A stretch of DNA of 64,000 nt, from the NCBI RefSeq assembly GCF_000975095.1, contig NZ_BBRD01000001.1, positions 1,693,467-1,757,466 on the forward strand. Direction: 5' to 3'. Positions 40,228 to 49,667 of the stretch are shown here, piece by piece. The position numbers and the translations under genes were made by a program. Numbering within the stretch: the first letter of the stretch is position 1; the number at the start of each line of letters is the position of its first letter. The DNA is from Demequina aestuarii. Lineage in GTDB: Bacteria; Actinomycetota; Actinomycetes; Actinomycetales; Demequinaceae. The notes under the pieces are model-generated. The model saw nothing but the letters and a program-made list of their open reading frames with translations. It was not told the origin of the DNA and ran no database searches.

Positions 40228-41336
40228 CAGTCCTCCTTGATCGCGAGCTGCCCGCAGGCGCCGTCGATGTCGCTGCCTCGAGTATCCCTGATCGTGGTCG
40301 GAATCCCGTGATCACGGAGCGTGTGCACGAACTCTCGCTCCACCTCGGGATCGGACGCCGTCCAGATGGACCCCGGCGTGGGGTTGAGCGGGATGGGGTT
40401 CACGTGGACCCAGCCATCCCCGCGCTCGCGGAGCTTGCGGGCCAGCAGCGCCGCGCGGTGGGCCTGATCGTTCATGTCACGGATGAGCGCGTACTCGATC
40501 GACACGCGACGGCCGGTCGCGGCGTAGTAGCGATACGCGGAGTCGAGGGCCTCGTCCACGGTCCATCGGGTGTTGATGGGCACGATCTCGTTGCGCAGCT
40601 CGTCGTCGGGCGCGTGCAGGGACAGCGCGAGCGTCACCGGGATGCCCTCCTTGGTCAGCTTGTCCATCGCCGGCACCAGGCCCACGGTCGACACGGTGAC
40701 GTGGCGCGCGGACAGCCCGAAGCCGTGAGGCTCGGGGGCGACCAGTGCCCGCACGGTCTGCATCACTGCCTTGTAGTTGGCGAGCGGCTCCCCCATCCCC
40801 ATGAAGACCACGTTGGACAGGCGCACGGGCTCGCCAAGGTCACCATCGCGGGACGCGCGGGCCGCGAGCCGCACCTGCTCGATGATCTCCGCTGCGGAGA
40901 GGTTGCGCGTGAGACCCATCTGGCCGGTCGCACAGAACGGGCAGGCCATCCCGCAGCCCGCCTGGCTTGTCACGCACAGCGTCGCGCGCTCGGGGTACTT
41001 CATCAGCACGGACTCGACCTTCACGCCGTCGTGGAGGTTCCACAGCGTCTTGCGCGTGTCGCCCCCGTCCGCGACGAGCGACTTCACCGGCGTCATCAGT
41101 GACGGGAACATCTGGGCCGCGAGGTCGTCACGGACCGCTGCGGGCAGGTCCGTCATGTCGTCGGGGTCCACGGTGAGGTGCGTGTAGTAGTGCGTCGCGA
41201 GCTGCTTGGCGCGGAACGCGGGCAGTCCCTGCTCCCTCATCCTCTCGACGCGTTCGTCGTGAGTGAGGTCCGCGAAATGGAGAGGCGGCTTGCCGCGCCG
41301 CGGCGCTGACATCTGGAGCAGTGGACGAGTAGTCAT
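40227..41336 (-). CDS. rlmN: 23S rRNA (adenine2503-C2)/tRNA A37 methyltransferase
   Basis: 369 residues. Radical-SAM motif [11 protein letters not shown] (Cx3Cx2C) and the C-terminal cysteine in [10 protein letters not shown], which carries the methyl transfer intermediate. Methylates C2 of A2503 in 23S rRNA. Its ATG overlaps the cdsA stop by 4 nt. Confidence 0.95.
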   Translation of the reverse strand: MTTRPLLQMSAPRRGKPPLHFADLTHDERVERMREQGLPAFRAKQLATHYYTHLTVDPDDMTDLPAAVRDDLAAQMFPSLMTPVKSLVADGGDTRKTLWNLHDGVKVESVLMKYPERATLCVTSQAGCGMACPFCATGQMGLTRNLSAAEIIEQVRLAARASRDGDLGEPVRLSNVVFMGMGEPLANYKAVMQTVRALVAPEPHGFGLSARHVTVSTVGLVPAMDKLTKEGIPVTLALSLHAPDDELRNEIVPINTRWTVDEALDSAYRYYAATGRRVSIEYALIRDMNDQAHRAALLARKLRERGDGWVHVNPIPLNPTPGSIWTASDPEVEREFVHTLRDHGIPTTIRDTRGSDIDGACGQLAIKED

Positions 41337-42307
41337 GAGGTTCCCAACAGAAGTCCGAATACGACGTAGGCCACGGGCGCGGCGAAGAGCAGCGAGTCGA
41401 TGCGATCCATGATGCCGCCGTGACCCGGGATCACGCTGGACATGTCCTTGACCTGGATGTCGCGCTTGACCGCCGACTCGGCCAGATCGCCCAGCACGGC
41501 GGCGATCGCGGAGGCAAGGCCCACGACCGTGCCTATCCACCACCGGCCATCGAAGAAGAAGAAAGCGGCGATCGAGGCAGTGAGCGTCCCGAGCAGCAGC
41601 CCGCCCGCGAAGCCTTCCCAGGTCTTCTTGGGGCTCACGCGCCGCGCCATCGGGTGCTTGCCGAACAGCATGCCGGCGAACAGCCCGCCGGTGTCGGACC
41701 CGACTGCGGCGAGCACCACCACGATCACGCGCTGCCACCCGTCGGGAGACAGCTCCATGAGCACCAGGAAGGACGCGAGGAACGGGATCCACAGCAGGGT
41801 GAGCATCGACGCCATGGAGTCCGCGAGGGTGTTCTCGATGCGCTCATCCACGACCCGCCAGGCGACCGTGCCTGCGCATCCCACCATGAGCGCGACGACC
41901 AGTCCCTCGGGCCCGCCGTACCAGGTGGCGACCACGAGGCCCACGGTCGCGAGGCCGATGGGGGCGAGGGGAACACGGCGATCCGAGCGCCCGAGCACTC
42001 TGCGCCATTCGATCACCGCGGCGAACGCACCGAGGCACACGAGTCCGGCCAGCGCTGCGGGGTGCCACCACGCGGCGGCGAGCACGCCTCCGAGCAGCAA
42101 CAGTCCCACGGCAGCGGCGATGGGCATGTTGCGCCCCGATCGCGAGATGGGGGCGACCTGCGGAACGGGCTCCTCGACGCCCTCGGGCGCCGCGGGGTCC
42201 ACGCGCGGGTCGTCCACGCCATCGCGCACGACCGCCGTGCCGAACTGCGCCGCCGGGGCGGTGCTCTCGGGGGCGTCGGCTGGGCGACTGCGTCGGAAGA
42301 TGCTCAT
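41333..42307 (-). CDS. cdsA: Phosphatidate cytidylyltransferase
   Basis: 324 residues. A 60-residue Pro/Ala-rich cytoplasmic N-terminus precedes seven to eight transmembrane helices. Family signatures [24 protein letters not shown] and the C-terminal [19 protein letters not shown] are intact. Produces CDP-diacylglycerol, the substrate of PgsA. Confidence 0.95.
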   Translation of the reverse strand: MSIFRRSRPADAPESTAPAAQFGTAVVRDGVDDPRVDPAAPEGVEEPVPQVAPISRSGRNMPIAAAVGLLLLGGVLAAAWWHPAALAGLVCLGAFAAVIEWRRVLGRSDRRVPLAPIGLATVGLVVATWYGGPEGLVVALMVGCAGTVAWRVVDERIENTLADSMASMLTLLWIPFLASFLVLMELSPDGWQRVIVVVLAAVGSDTGGLFAGMLFGKHPMARRVSPKKTWEGFAGGLLLGTLTASIAAFFFFDGRWWIGTVVGLASAIAAVLGDLAESAVKRDIQVKDMSSVIPGHGGIMDRIDSLLFAAPVAYVVFGLLLGTS

Positions 42308-42335
42308 GGATCGGCCCCGGAGAGGCGGCGCGAGG

Positions 42336-42893
42336 CTAGACCTCGAGCAGCTCGCTCTCCTTGTGCGCGAGCAGAGCGTCGATCGCGTCGACGTGCCGCT
42401 TGGTGAGGCCGTCGAGCTCCTTCTCTGCGCGCGAACCCTCGTCCTCGCCCACGTCGCCGTCCTTGACCGCGGCGTCGATGAGGTCCTTCGCCTTGCGGCG
42501 CATGTTCCTCACCGTCACCCGAGCATCCTCGGCCTTGCTCTTGGCGAGCTTGACGTAGTCGCGACGGCGCTCCTCGGTGAGCTGCGGCATCTGAATGCGC
42601 AGCACGGTGCCGTCGTCGGAGGGGTTGACCCCCAGGTCCGACTTGCGCAGGGCGGAGTCGATCTCCTTCTTGGCGGAGGCGTCGTACGGCGCGATCAGCA
42701 CCATCCGCGCCTCGGGCACCGTGATCGATGCCAGCTGCTGCAGCGGGGTGGGCGCGCCGTAGTAGTCGACGGTGATGTTCGCGAACATCGACGCCGACGC
42801 CTGGCCGCTGCGGATTCCTGCGAAGTTGTCCTTCGCCACCGCAACGGCGTTGTCCATGTTTTCCTCGGCCTCGAGAAGGATGTCGTCAATCAC
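42336..42893 (-). CDS. frr: Ribosome recycling factor
   Basis: 185 residues, exact family length. Signatures [13 protein letters not shown] and [12 protein letters not shown] with the three-helix bundle. GTG start preceded by GGGAG. Lies 23 bases downstream of pyrH. Confidence 0.97.
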   Translation of the reverse strand: MIDDILLEAEENMDNAVAVAKDNFAGIRSGQASASMFANITVDYYGAPTPLQQLASITVPEARMVLIAPYDASAKKEIDSALRKSDLGVNPSDDGTVLRIQMPQLTEERRRDYVKLAKSKAEDARVTVRNMRRKAKDLIDAAVKDGDVGEDEGSRAEKELDGLTKRHVDAIDALLAHKESELLEV

Positions 42894-42916
42894 GTGTGCT
42901 CCCTTGTCTGCACGGC

Positions 42917-43666
42917 TCAGGCCGTGACCAGCGTGCCGATTCTCTCACCCAGGAGCGCGCGAGTCACATTTCCGGGCTCCTCGAGTCCGAACACCACCAT
43001 CGGCATGGCGTTGTCCTTCGCGAGCGAGAAGGCGGCGGCGTCCATGACGTCGAGTCCCTGCTTGAGCGCGTCCCTGTAGGTGACGTGGTCGAGGCGAGTG
43101 GCGCTCGCATCCTTGCGTGGATCGGCGGTATAGACGCCGTCGACCCCGTTCTTGCCCATCAACACCTCGGTGCAGCCGACCTCGAGGGCGCGCTGCAGGG
43201 ACACGGTGTCGGTCGAGAAGTAGGGCATGCCCGCTCCCGCGCCGAAGATCACGACGCGGCCCTTCTCCATGTGCCGGACGGCGCGCAGCGGAATATACGG
43301 CTCGGCGACCTGGCCCATGGTGATGGCCGTCTGGACCCTCGTGGCGACGCCGGCCTGCTCCAGGAAGTCCTGGAGGGCGAGGGCGTTCATCACGGTGCCC
43401 AGCATGCCCATGTAGTCGGCGCGTGCGCGCTCCATGCCGCGCTCCGAGAGGTCCGCGCCGCGGAAGAAGTTTCCACCGCCCACGACGATGCAGACCTGCA
43501 CGCCCTCCTTGACGGCGGCAGCGATCTCACCCGCGATGCGGTTGATGACGTCGGCGTCGAGCCCGACGGACCCGCCGCCGAACATCTCACCTGACAGCTT
43601 CAGCAGAACGCGCCGCGCCCTTCCAGAGTCCGCGGTGTCCGGTCTCACGGTGGTGGGCTCGGACAT
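42917..43666 (-). CDS. pyrH: UMP kinase
   Basis: 249 residues. Amino-acid kinase fold: [12 protein letters not shown] (phosphate loop), [10 protein letters not shown] and [16 protein letters not shown]. Converts UMP to UDP. Start is ATG 43666; conserved sequence begins about 18 residues in. Confidence 0.97.
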   Translation of the reverse strand: MSEPTTVRPDTADSGRARRVLLKLSGEMFGGGSVGLDADVINRIAGEIAAAVKEGVQVCIVVGGGNFFRGADLSERGMERARADYMGMLGTVMNALALQDFLEQAGVATRVQTAITMGQVAEPYIPLRAVRHMEKGRVVIFGAGAGMPYFSTDTVSLQRALEVGCTEVLMGKNGVDGVYTADPRKDASATRLDHVTYRDALKQGLDVMDAAAFSLAKDNAMPMVVFGLEEPGNVTRALLGERIGTLVTA

Positions 43667-43725
43667 CGGGGCCTCCTAGGGTCGCGGCGCGTCGTGCTGT
43701 GTGGTCGAGTCTCCTGACGGGAAGA

Positions 43726-44565
43726 CTACGCTCCCACGCGGAAGCGTGCGAAGCCGGTCACCTGGCCGCCAGCGGCCTCGATGACCTTGCCGACCGTGGT
43801 CTTCGGGTCCTTCGCGAATGCCTGGTCCACCAGGGTGTTCTCCTTGAAGAACCCGTTGAGGCGGCCCTCGACGATCTTCGGCAGGGCGCCTTCGGGCTTT
43901 CCCTCTGCCTTGGCCGTCTCCTCGGCGACGCGGCGCTCGTTGGCGACGGTCTCCTCAGGCACGTCCTCGCGCACGAGGTAGGACGGCGAGTACGCCGCGA
44001 TGTGCATCGCGATGTCGCGAGCGACGTCGCCGGCCTTCGAGTCGGAGCCCACCAGGACGCCCACCTGGGCGGGAAGGTCCTTGTTCGTGCGGTGGAGGTA
44101 CTCGGTCACGACCGGGGCCTCGATGCGGGCGACACGGCGCAGGACGATCTTCTCGCCCAGGATGCCGGCCTCGGCGTCGATGACGTCCTGAAGGGACGTG
44201 CCATTGACCTGCGAGGCGAGTGCGACCTCGGCCGAGTCCGAGCCCGATGCGACGACCGCGTCGAGCACGGTCTGCGCAAGCGCCACGAACTTGTCGTTCT
44301 TCGCCACGAAGTCGGTCTCGGAGTTGAGCTCGATGAGCGTGCCCACCTGGCCGCCGTCCACCTCCTGGATGGATGCGGCGACGAGGCCCTCGGAGGCCGA
44401 CCGGCCCTCGCGCTTGGTGACGCCCTTGAGGCCCTTCACGCGCAGAATGTCCACGGCCTTGTCGAGGTCGCCCTCAGCCTCGTCGAGCGCCTTCTTGACG
44501 TCGAGCATGCCCGCACCCGTGCGCTCACGGAGCGCCTGGATGTCAGCAACGGTGTAGTTCGCCAT
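43726..44565 (-). CDS. tsf: Elongation factor Ts
   Basis: 279 residues. UBA-like N-terminus LRERTGAGMLDVKKALDEA and the TDFVAKN motif that inserts into EF-Tu. Exchanges GDP for GTP on EF-Tu. AAGGAA ribosome site; 9 bases after rpsB. Confidence 0.97.
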   Translation of the reverse strand: MANYTVADIQALRERTGAGMLDVKKALDEAEGDLDKAVDILRVKGLKGVTKREGRSASEGLVAASIQEVDGGQVGTLIELNSETDFVAKNDKFVALAQTVLDAVVASGSDSAEVALASQVNGTSLQDVIDAEAGILGEKIVLRRVARIEAPVVTEYLHRTNKDLPAQVGVLVGSDSKAGDVARDIAMHIAAYSPSYLVREDVPEETVANERRVAEETAKAEGKPEGALPKIVEGRLNGFFKENTLVDQAFAKDPKTTVGKVIEAAGGQVTGFARFRVGA

Positions 44566-44574
44566 AGGGTTTCC

Positions 44575-45630
44575 TTACTTCTCGTCGGCGGTCTCGGCGG
44601 CAGGCTCATCGGCCTTGGCCTCGTCCGCATCGGCGGTCTTCTTGGCGGCCGGCTTCTTGGGCGCAGCCTTCTTGGCCGGCGCCTTCTTCGCGGCGGGCTC
44701 CTCAGCAGCGGCCTCGTCAGACTTCTCGTCCGTGGCGTCTGCCTCGGGAGCGGCGTCCTCGGTGGTCTGGGCGTCGTCAGCCTTCGCCTCCGCCTCGTCG
44801 GGCTTCGCCTCGTCAGCGTCGGCCTTCGCGTCCGACTTCTCGGCCTTCGCCTCGTCCTTGTCGCCGCCCAGAAGCTCCTGCTCCCACTCGGCCAGCGGCT
44901 CGGCAGCGCCCTCAGCCTCCGCCTCGTCACCCTTGGGGGTGTGACGGATGCGCACGCCCTCGGCCACCGCATCGGCAATCACACGGGTGAGCAGGCCCAC
45001 CGCACGGATGGCGTCGTCGTTGCCCGGGATGCCGTAGGCGACCTGGTCCGGGTCGCAGTTGGAGTCGAGGATGCCCACCACGGGGATGCCGAGCTTGCGC
45101 GCCTCGTCGACGGCAAGGTGCTCCTTGTTGGTGTCGACGATCCACACGACGGACGGCGTCTTGGCCATGTCGCGGATGCCGCCGAGGGTCTTGTCCAGCT
45201 TGTCCTTCTCGCGGCGCATCCCCAGAAGTTCCTTCTTGGTGCGGCCCGAGCCGGCGACGTCGTCGAAGTCGATCTCTTCGAGCTCCTTGAGGCGCGAGAC
45301 GCGCTTGCTCACGGTCTGGAAGTTGGTGAGCATTCCGCCCAGCCAGCGCTCGTTCACGAAGGGCATGCCCACGCGCTTGGCCTGCTCGGCGATCTGCTCC
45401 TGCGCCTGGCGCTTGGTGCCGACGAACAGCACCGTGCCGCCGTGAGCGACGGTGTCGCGCACGAACTCGTAGGCGGAGTCGATCATCGCGAGCGACTGCT
45501 GCAGGTCGATGATGTAGATGCCGTTGCGCTCGGTGAAGATGAAGCGCTTCATCTTGGGGTTCCAGCGGCTGGTCTGGTGTCCGAAGTGCACACCGGAGTC
45601 GAGCAGCTGTCGCATGGTCACGACGGCCAT
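44575..45630 (-). CDS. rpsB: 30S ribosomal protein S2 with long charged C-terminal tail
   Basis: 351 residues; the S2 fold ([44 protein letters not shown]) ends near residue 255. The last about 95 residues are Ala/Glu/Asp/Lys only, with a basic patch of PAKKA-like repeats (about 313-331) inside an acidic stretch. Short tails are known in actinobacterial S2; this one is long. Leader hairpins precede the ATG. Confidence 0.96.
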   Translation of the reverse strand: MAVVTMRQLLDSGVHFGHQTSRWNPKMKRFIFTERNGIYIIDLQQSLAMIDSAYEFVRDTVAHGGTVLFVGTKRQAQEQIAEQAKRVGMPFVNERWLGGMLTNFQTVSKRVSRLKELEEIDFDDVAGSGRTKKELLGMRREKDKLDKTLGGIRDMAKTPSVVWIVDTNKEHLAVDEARKLGIPVVGILDSNCDPDQVAYGIPGNDDAIRAVGLLTRVIADAVAEGVRIRHTPKGDEAEAEGAAEPLAEWEQELLGGDKDEAKAEKSDAKADADEAKPDEAEAKADDAQTTEDAAPEADATDEKSDEAAAEEPAAKKAPAKKAAPKKPAAKKTADADEAKADEPAAETADEK

Positions 45631-46000
45631 GGTTCGTCCTGTTCCGCACGCGCGAGGCGTGCATGTTCGTGTGCGGGGTCGGAGGACCCCGCGTGTTCGG
45701 TTGACGATGCGACCCATCTGGGTCGAATCCCTAGCGCCAACGCGGGTCGGCACCGAGCTGGGCTCGGACCTCGCCTTCCCGGCGCGCTCCCTGCCGGTGA
45801 ACCGGTGGGCGGCGCGAATGGCACGCGATGTCATCCGGGCATGCCGGATGCACTGGCGATGATACCCGACCGGGGCGCAGGCGGCATACCCGACGTCGGT
45901 CCCCTGACGCCCGCGTCCCCCGTCCCGATGCCGACTGCTCCCTCCACCGACGGCACGGCACCGAGCCCTTCCGTGCGCAGCGCATCGGTGAGATGAACCC
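45631..46000. promoter_or_regulatory. Divergent intergenic region and rpsB leader
   Basis: 370 bases without a gene I accept. On the rpsB side two hairpins are visible: GCACGC/GCGTGC (45646-45662) and a perfect 8-bp GCGGGGTC/GACCCCGC stem (45673-45692, loop GGAG). About 230 bases upstream of rpsB the minus strand has TATCAT (45859-45864), a possible -10, inside the nonamer GTCGGGTAT that recurs 24 bases upstream (45862-45870 and 45886-45894). No convincing -35. Confidence 0.4.
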
Positions 46001-46909
46001 ATGAGACGAGTGTCGAGGTGGTCAGTCGCCCTGGTGGCGGCGCTCGTGATCGGGCTCGCGTGGTCTGGCGCTCCGGCCGCGAGCACGCCGTGGGTGCCGG
46101 CCGCTCCCTACCGGGCTCCCGTCGAGCCCATGCGCGCCGTCGCGCTCGCACGGATCCCGCCGGAGCCGTGGATCGCCGGCCATCGCGGCGTGGACCTCGC
46201 CGCCGAGGTCGGTGCGCCGGTGGCGTCGCCTGCGGCGGGGGTGGTCGCGTTCGTCGGCTGGGTGGTGAATCGCGGCGTGGTCACCGTCAGGCACGACGAT
46301 GGGGCGCTGACCAGCCTCGAGCCGGTCGATGCGGCGGTGGCAGTGGGCGATCGCGTGGGCCGCGGTGCGGTGCTCGGCACCGTCGGCGAGGCGAGCGGGC
46401 ACTGCGCCCCCGTGGCGTGCGTGCATTGGGGCGTCCGGGTGGACGGCGCCTACATCGACCCTCTCGACGTGCTCGAGGGGTATGGCCGGGTGCGACTCCT
46501 TCCGCGATCGGCGCAGTCGTTCAGACGAAGGCCCCGGTGCGCAGCAGCGACTCTCGGAGCTTCTTCACCGCTCCGGAATGGATCTGGGAGACGCGCGACT
46601 CCGTCACCCCGAGGATCTGACCGATCTGCGCGAGGGTCAGGTTCTCGAAGTAGTACAGGTGCAGCACCTGCTGCTCGCGGTCGCGCACGCCCTGGACGGC
46701 CGTCGCCAGCAGCGCCCGCGTCTCGCGAGCCTCGAACGACATGGAGGCCTCGGGCGCCGAGTGCGCGAGCGCGGAGTCGATGGCCTGGGTCTCGCCACCC
46801 GACACCATGCCGTCGAGGGCCGCCACGTGCGACAGCGCGACCTGCGCTCGGACGGTGCGCACCTCTGCGGTATGCCAGCCCAGGTGGTCGGCGACATCCT
46901 CATCCGTGA
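46001..46909 (+). CDS. M23 (LytM)-like secreted protein with antisense-overlapping tail
   Basis: Signal peptide (about 8-26), then an M23-like domain (about 55-165): [11 protein letters not shown] supplies the H-x3-D pair, but the usual HxH is ACVHWGV, with Cys in place of the first His, so zinc hydrolase activity is doubtful. The domain ends near base 46505. The frame then stays open for about 390 bases antisense to the sigma-factor gene, giving an Arg/Pro/Ser-rich tail that looks like noise. An M23 gene beside rpsB is conserved in actinobacteria. Confidence 0.7.
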   Translation: MRRVSRWSVALVAALVIGLAWSGAPAASTPWVPAAPYRAPVEPMRAVALARIPPEPWIAGHRGVDLAAEVGAPVASPAAGVVAFVGWVVNRGVVTVRHDDGALTSLEPVDAAVAVGDRVGRGAVLGTVGEASGHCAPVACVHWGVRVDGAYIDPLDVLEGYGRVRLLPRSAQSFRRRPRCAAATLGASSPLRNGSGRRATPSPRGSDRSARGSGSRSSTGAAPAARGRARPGRPSPAAPASREPRTTWRPRAPSARARSRWPGSRHPTPCRRGPPRATARPALGRCAPLRYASPGGRRHPHP

Positions 46910-47354
46910 CGGGCCGCATCAGCGTCTGCTCGAGCGCACGAGTCGCCTGCTCGACGGTGCGGGCCTTGGAGCGCACGGAGCGTGGCACCCAATCCGCTGC
47001 GCGGAGCTCGTCGATGATGGCGCCTCGCACTCGCTGCGCCGCATACGTCTCGAACTTGTAGCCGCGAGCGGGCTCGAACTTGGCGACGGCGTCGATCAGG
47101 CCGAACATGCCGTAGGACACGAGGTCAGCCAGTTCGACGGTGTCCGGCAGGCGGCCGATCATCCGCGATGCCACCTGCGTCACCAGCGGGGCGTGGTGCG
47201 TGATGAGCGCATCTCGCGCCTCGAGGCGGATCGCCTCGTCCTCGCAGCGCAGGTCCTCCCACCACGTCGCGACCGTGCATGCGTCGGGACGCTCGGGGGC
47301 GTCGCGCATCGCGTCCTCCGTCGCGTGAGTCCCCACAGCGTTCAAGCTCGACAT
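46521..47354 (-). CDS. whiG: RNA polymerase sigma factor, WhiG/FliA family
   Basis: 277 residues. Region 2 (LADLVSYGMFGLIDAVAKFEP and YAAQRVRGAIIDELRAADW), region 3 and region 4 ([21 protein letters not shown]) match sigma-28/WhiG. In Streptomyces WhiG starts sporulation; in motile actinobacteria the family drives flagellar genes. No flagellar or anti-sigma gene is in the window. ATG with AGGAGAG upstream; 7 bases after xerC. Confidence 0.9.
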   Translation of the reverse strand: MSSLNAVGTHATEDAMRDAPERPDACTVATWWEDLRCEDEAIRLEARDALITHHAPLVTQVASRMIGRLPDTVELADLVSYGMFGLIDAVAKFEPARGYKFETYAAQRVRGAIIDELRAADWVPRSVRSKARTVEQATRALEQTLMRPVTDEDVADHLGWHTAEVRTVRAQVALSHVAALDGMVSGGETQAIDSALAHSAPEASMSFEARETRALLATAVQGVRDREQQVLHLYYFENLTLAQIGQILGVTESRVSQIHSGAVKKLRESLLRTGAFV

Positions 47355-47361
47355 GGCTCTC

Positions 47362-48357
47362 CTAGGCGCGCGGGTGCGCGAGTTGGTAGGTGGCGCGCAG
47401 GCGTTCTGCGGACACGTGGGTGTATCGCTGGGTCGTGTTCAGGCTTGCGTGGCCCAGCACCTCTTGGACCGAGCGAAGGTCGGAACCGCCGGTGAGCAGG
47501 TGCGTGGCCGCACTGTGTCGCAGGGCATGCGGAGCGATCTCCGGAACCCCTGCTGCGCGGCACAGCGCGTGAATCGCCTCGCGGATCTGACGTTGGCCGG
47601 CGCGGCCACCACGGCGTCCGAGGAACAACGCAGCATCGGTCTCAGCACTCACCAGCGCCGGTCGGCCATCGGAGATCCATGCGCGCATGGCACGGGCGGC
47701 CGGGACCCCGAACGGCACCACGCGCTCTTTGTTTCCCTTGCCCACCACGCGCACGAGCCGCTCGTCGAGGTCGACGTCGGCCAGGTCCACGGAGGCCAGT
47801 TCGCCCACGCGCATCCCGGTCGCATACAGCAGCTCGGCCGCGGCCCAGTCGCGCAGGTGCATCGCGTCGCCGTCGTCGCACCGGGTCTGGGCGACGCTCA
47901 GCAGCGTCATCACGTCTGCGGGGCTCATCACGGCTGGGAGGGTCGATGCGGCGCGTGCGGACGCGAGCCGCAGGGCCGGGTTGTGATCCACATGGTCGTT
48001 CTTGTGGGCCCACGCATAGAAGGCGCGCACGGAGGCGCCCCGTCGCGCGAGGGTCGTGCGGCTGAGTCCCGCGCCGGCCATCATCGCGAGCCACGCGCGC
48101 AGATCCTGCAGCTCCACCGTCTCGAGCGCGGAGTCGATATCCAGCGCGTCGTCACCGTCGTCGTCGTGATCGTCGTCGGGCGCTGAGGGCGCCACGTCTC
48201 CGTGCGTCACAGCTCCGTGCGTCACGAAGGCCGCGAGGTGGGACAGATCGCCGCGGTAGGCGCGCACCGTGTTCTCGGAGAGGCCTCGCTGATGGCGCAG
48301 GTAGCCCTCGAACAGGGCGATCAGCCCGGTCCGTCCCCTCGCACCCCTGGTCGGCAT
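47362..48357 (-). CDS. xerC: Tyrosine recombinase XerC
   Basis: 331 residues. Catalytic set complete: R183, K207, H277-x2-R280, H303 and Y312. N-terminal SAM-like DNA-binding domain carries an unusual Asp/His-rich insert (about 58-75). Resolves chromosome dimers with XerD. Conserved neighbour of dprA and whiG, so not a mobile-element integrase. Confidence 0.93.
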   Translation of the reverse strand: MPTRGARGRTGLIALFEGYLRHQRGLSENTVRAYRGDLSHLAAFVTHGAVTHGDVAPSAPDDDHDDDGDDALDIDSALETVELQDLRAWLAMMAGAGLSRTTLARRGASVRAFYAWAHKNDHVDHNPALRLASARAASTLPAVMSPADVMTLLSVAQTRCDDGDAMHLRDWAAAELLYATGMRVGELASVDLADVDLDERLVRVVGKGNKERVVPFGVPAARAMRAWISDGRPALVSAETDAALFLGRRGGRAGQRQIREAIHALCRAAGVPEIAPHALRHSAATHLLTGGSDLRSVQEVLGHASLNTTQRYTHVSAERLRATYQLAHPRA

Positions 48358-48373
48358 GCAGTCACTGTGGCAC

Positions 48374-48420
48374 CGTCACACCAGTCATATCAACCCCTCT
48401 TGTCACATTCGTCACATCAA
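48374..48420. repeat. Two 20-bp imperfect direct repeats upstream of xerC
   Basis: The 20-mers at 48374-48393 and 48401-48420 match at about 15 of 20 bases and start 27 bases apart. Read on the minus strand each holds two TGTGAC-like hexamers (TGTGAC or TATGAC) 9 bases apart. They lie 17-63 bases before the xerC start in an unusually A+T-rich gap, as expected for an operator or activator site. Confidence 0.5.
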
Positions 48421-48479
48421 TCTCATCACTCACGCCGTCTTTGTCCTGTTTTGTCATGATTTTGCGCTCGCTGCGCGCG

Positions 48480-49667
48480 CTACCTGGTGGCGAAACGTTT
48501 CGCCCGTGGATCCGGCTTCCGTCGCCAGCGGTGCCGGTCCCGGACCACTGCTCCCGCAAGCTCGAGACGGCCGAGGGCGGCTCTCGCTTCCGCCAGCGTG
48601 AGGCCCGCGGTGGTGGCGAGCGCGTCGAGGTCCCTCGCCCGGCGTCCGAGAGCGTCGAAGACGGCGCGGTCCGCCGGAGCCGCGAACTCGGGCGTCCCGC
48701 CGGTGTCGTCGGCTGCCGCGCCGTTCTCAGCGTCGCCGCCGTGCAGGTCAATGGGTCCGGCCAGCTCCACGAGGTCCGCTCCCCCGGTCACCAGCACCGC
48801 CACCCCGTCGCGCACCAGCGTGTGGCATCCGGCTGACGCCGCGCTGGTCACCGGCCCGGGGACGGCCGCCACGGGGCGCGCCAGCTCCGCAGCGCGGTTC
48901 GCGGTGCTGAGCGCACCGGAGCGCCGCGCGGCCTCGACGACCACGGTGGCGCTCGCGCACGCGATGAGGCGGTTGCGAGTGAGGAATCGCGATCGATGCG
49001 GTGCCCATCCGGGCGGCACCTCGCTCATCACCGCCCCCTGGTCGAGGACTCGCGCCAGGAGGTCGCTGTTGCCGGCCGGATACAGGCGGTCCACGCCTCC
49101 TGCCATGACGGCGAGGGTGCGGCCTCCGGCGGCGAGCGCGCCGCGGTGAGCGGCCGCATCGATTCCGTAGGCGCCGCCCGACACCACGCTCCACCCGTGA
49201 TCGGCTGCGTGCGCGGCGATCGTGCTCGCGACGTGATCGCCGTAGGACGTCGACGACCTCGCTCCCACGATCGCCACCGATCGCAAGAACAGTCCACCCA
49301 GGGGCTCGACCCCTCGCACCCAGAGCGCGAAGGGCGCGCCTTGACCGAGAGAGTCGACAGCGACGGGCCACTCAGGGTCGTCGCGCACGACCACGCGAGC
49401 GCCACATCGTTGGGCGCGTTCGCGCAGGGCGGCGGCCTGTGCCCCTTCCCGCCGTCGCGCCCACCTCTCGCTCGCACGCACCACATCGGTGATGGTCCGC
49501 TCCGGCGCGCTGCCCGCGAGCATGATCGTGGCCTCCACCACGTCACGCGCCGCGACGTCCACCCATTCCCGTGCGGCATCCGGGCCGAGCGTGGAGACAA
49601 GCCAGCCAGCGGCGTCGTCCGCGGGCTCAGCGAGCGCACTCCACTCGATCCACGCATCGGCGCTCAT
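48480..49667 (-). CDS. dprA: DNA-processing protein DprA
   Basis: 395 residues. Rossmann-like DprA core: [46 protein letters not shown] and VVVEAARRSGALSTA. A C-terminal winged-helix domain follows. Loads RecA onto incoming single-stranded DNA in transformation. ATG overlaps the ComM-family stop by 4 nt. Confidence 0.94.
   Translation of the reverse strand: MSADAWIEWSALAEPADDAAGWLVSTLGPDAAREWVDVAARDVVEATIMLAGSAPERTITDVVRASERWARRREGAQAAALRERAQRCGARVVVRDDPEWPVAVDSLGQGAPFALWVRGVEPLGGLFLRSVAIVGARSSTSYGDHVASTIAAHAADHGWSVVSGGAYGIDAAAHRGALAAGGRTLAVMAGGVDRLYPAGNSDLLARVLDQGAVMSEVPPGWAPHRSRFLTRNRLIACASATVVVEAARRSGALSTANRAAELARPVAAVPGPVTSAASAGCHTLVRDGVAVLVTGGADLVELAGPIDLHGGDAENGAAADDTGGTPEFAAPADRAVFDALGRRARDLDALATTAGLTLAEARAALGRLELAGAVVRDRHRWRRKPDPRAKRFATR

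Noticed and set aside
43699-45996. Plus-strand open frame of about 765 codons opposite tsf and rpsB
   Set aside because: Spans two well-defined genes on the other strand and has Gly/Leu/Arg low-complexity content.
47362-48357. Tyrosine recombinase as a phage or island integrase for the nearby islet
   Set aside because: It sits in the conserved dprA-xerC-whiG-rpsB order and has XerC length and motifs; no attachment site or phage gene is near.
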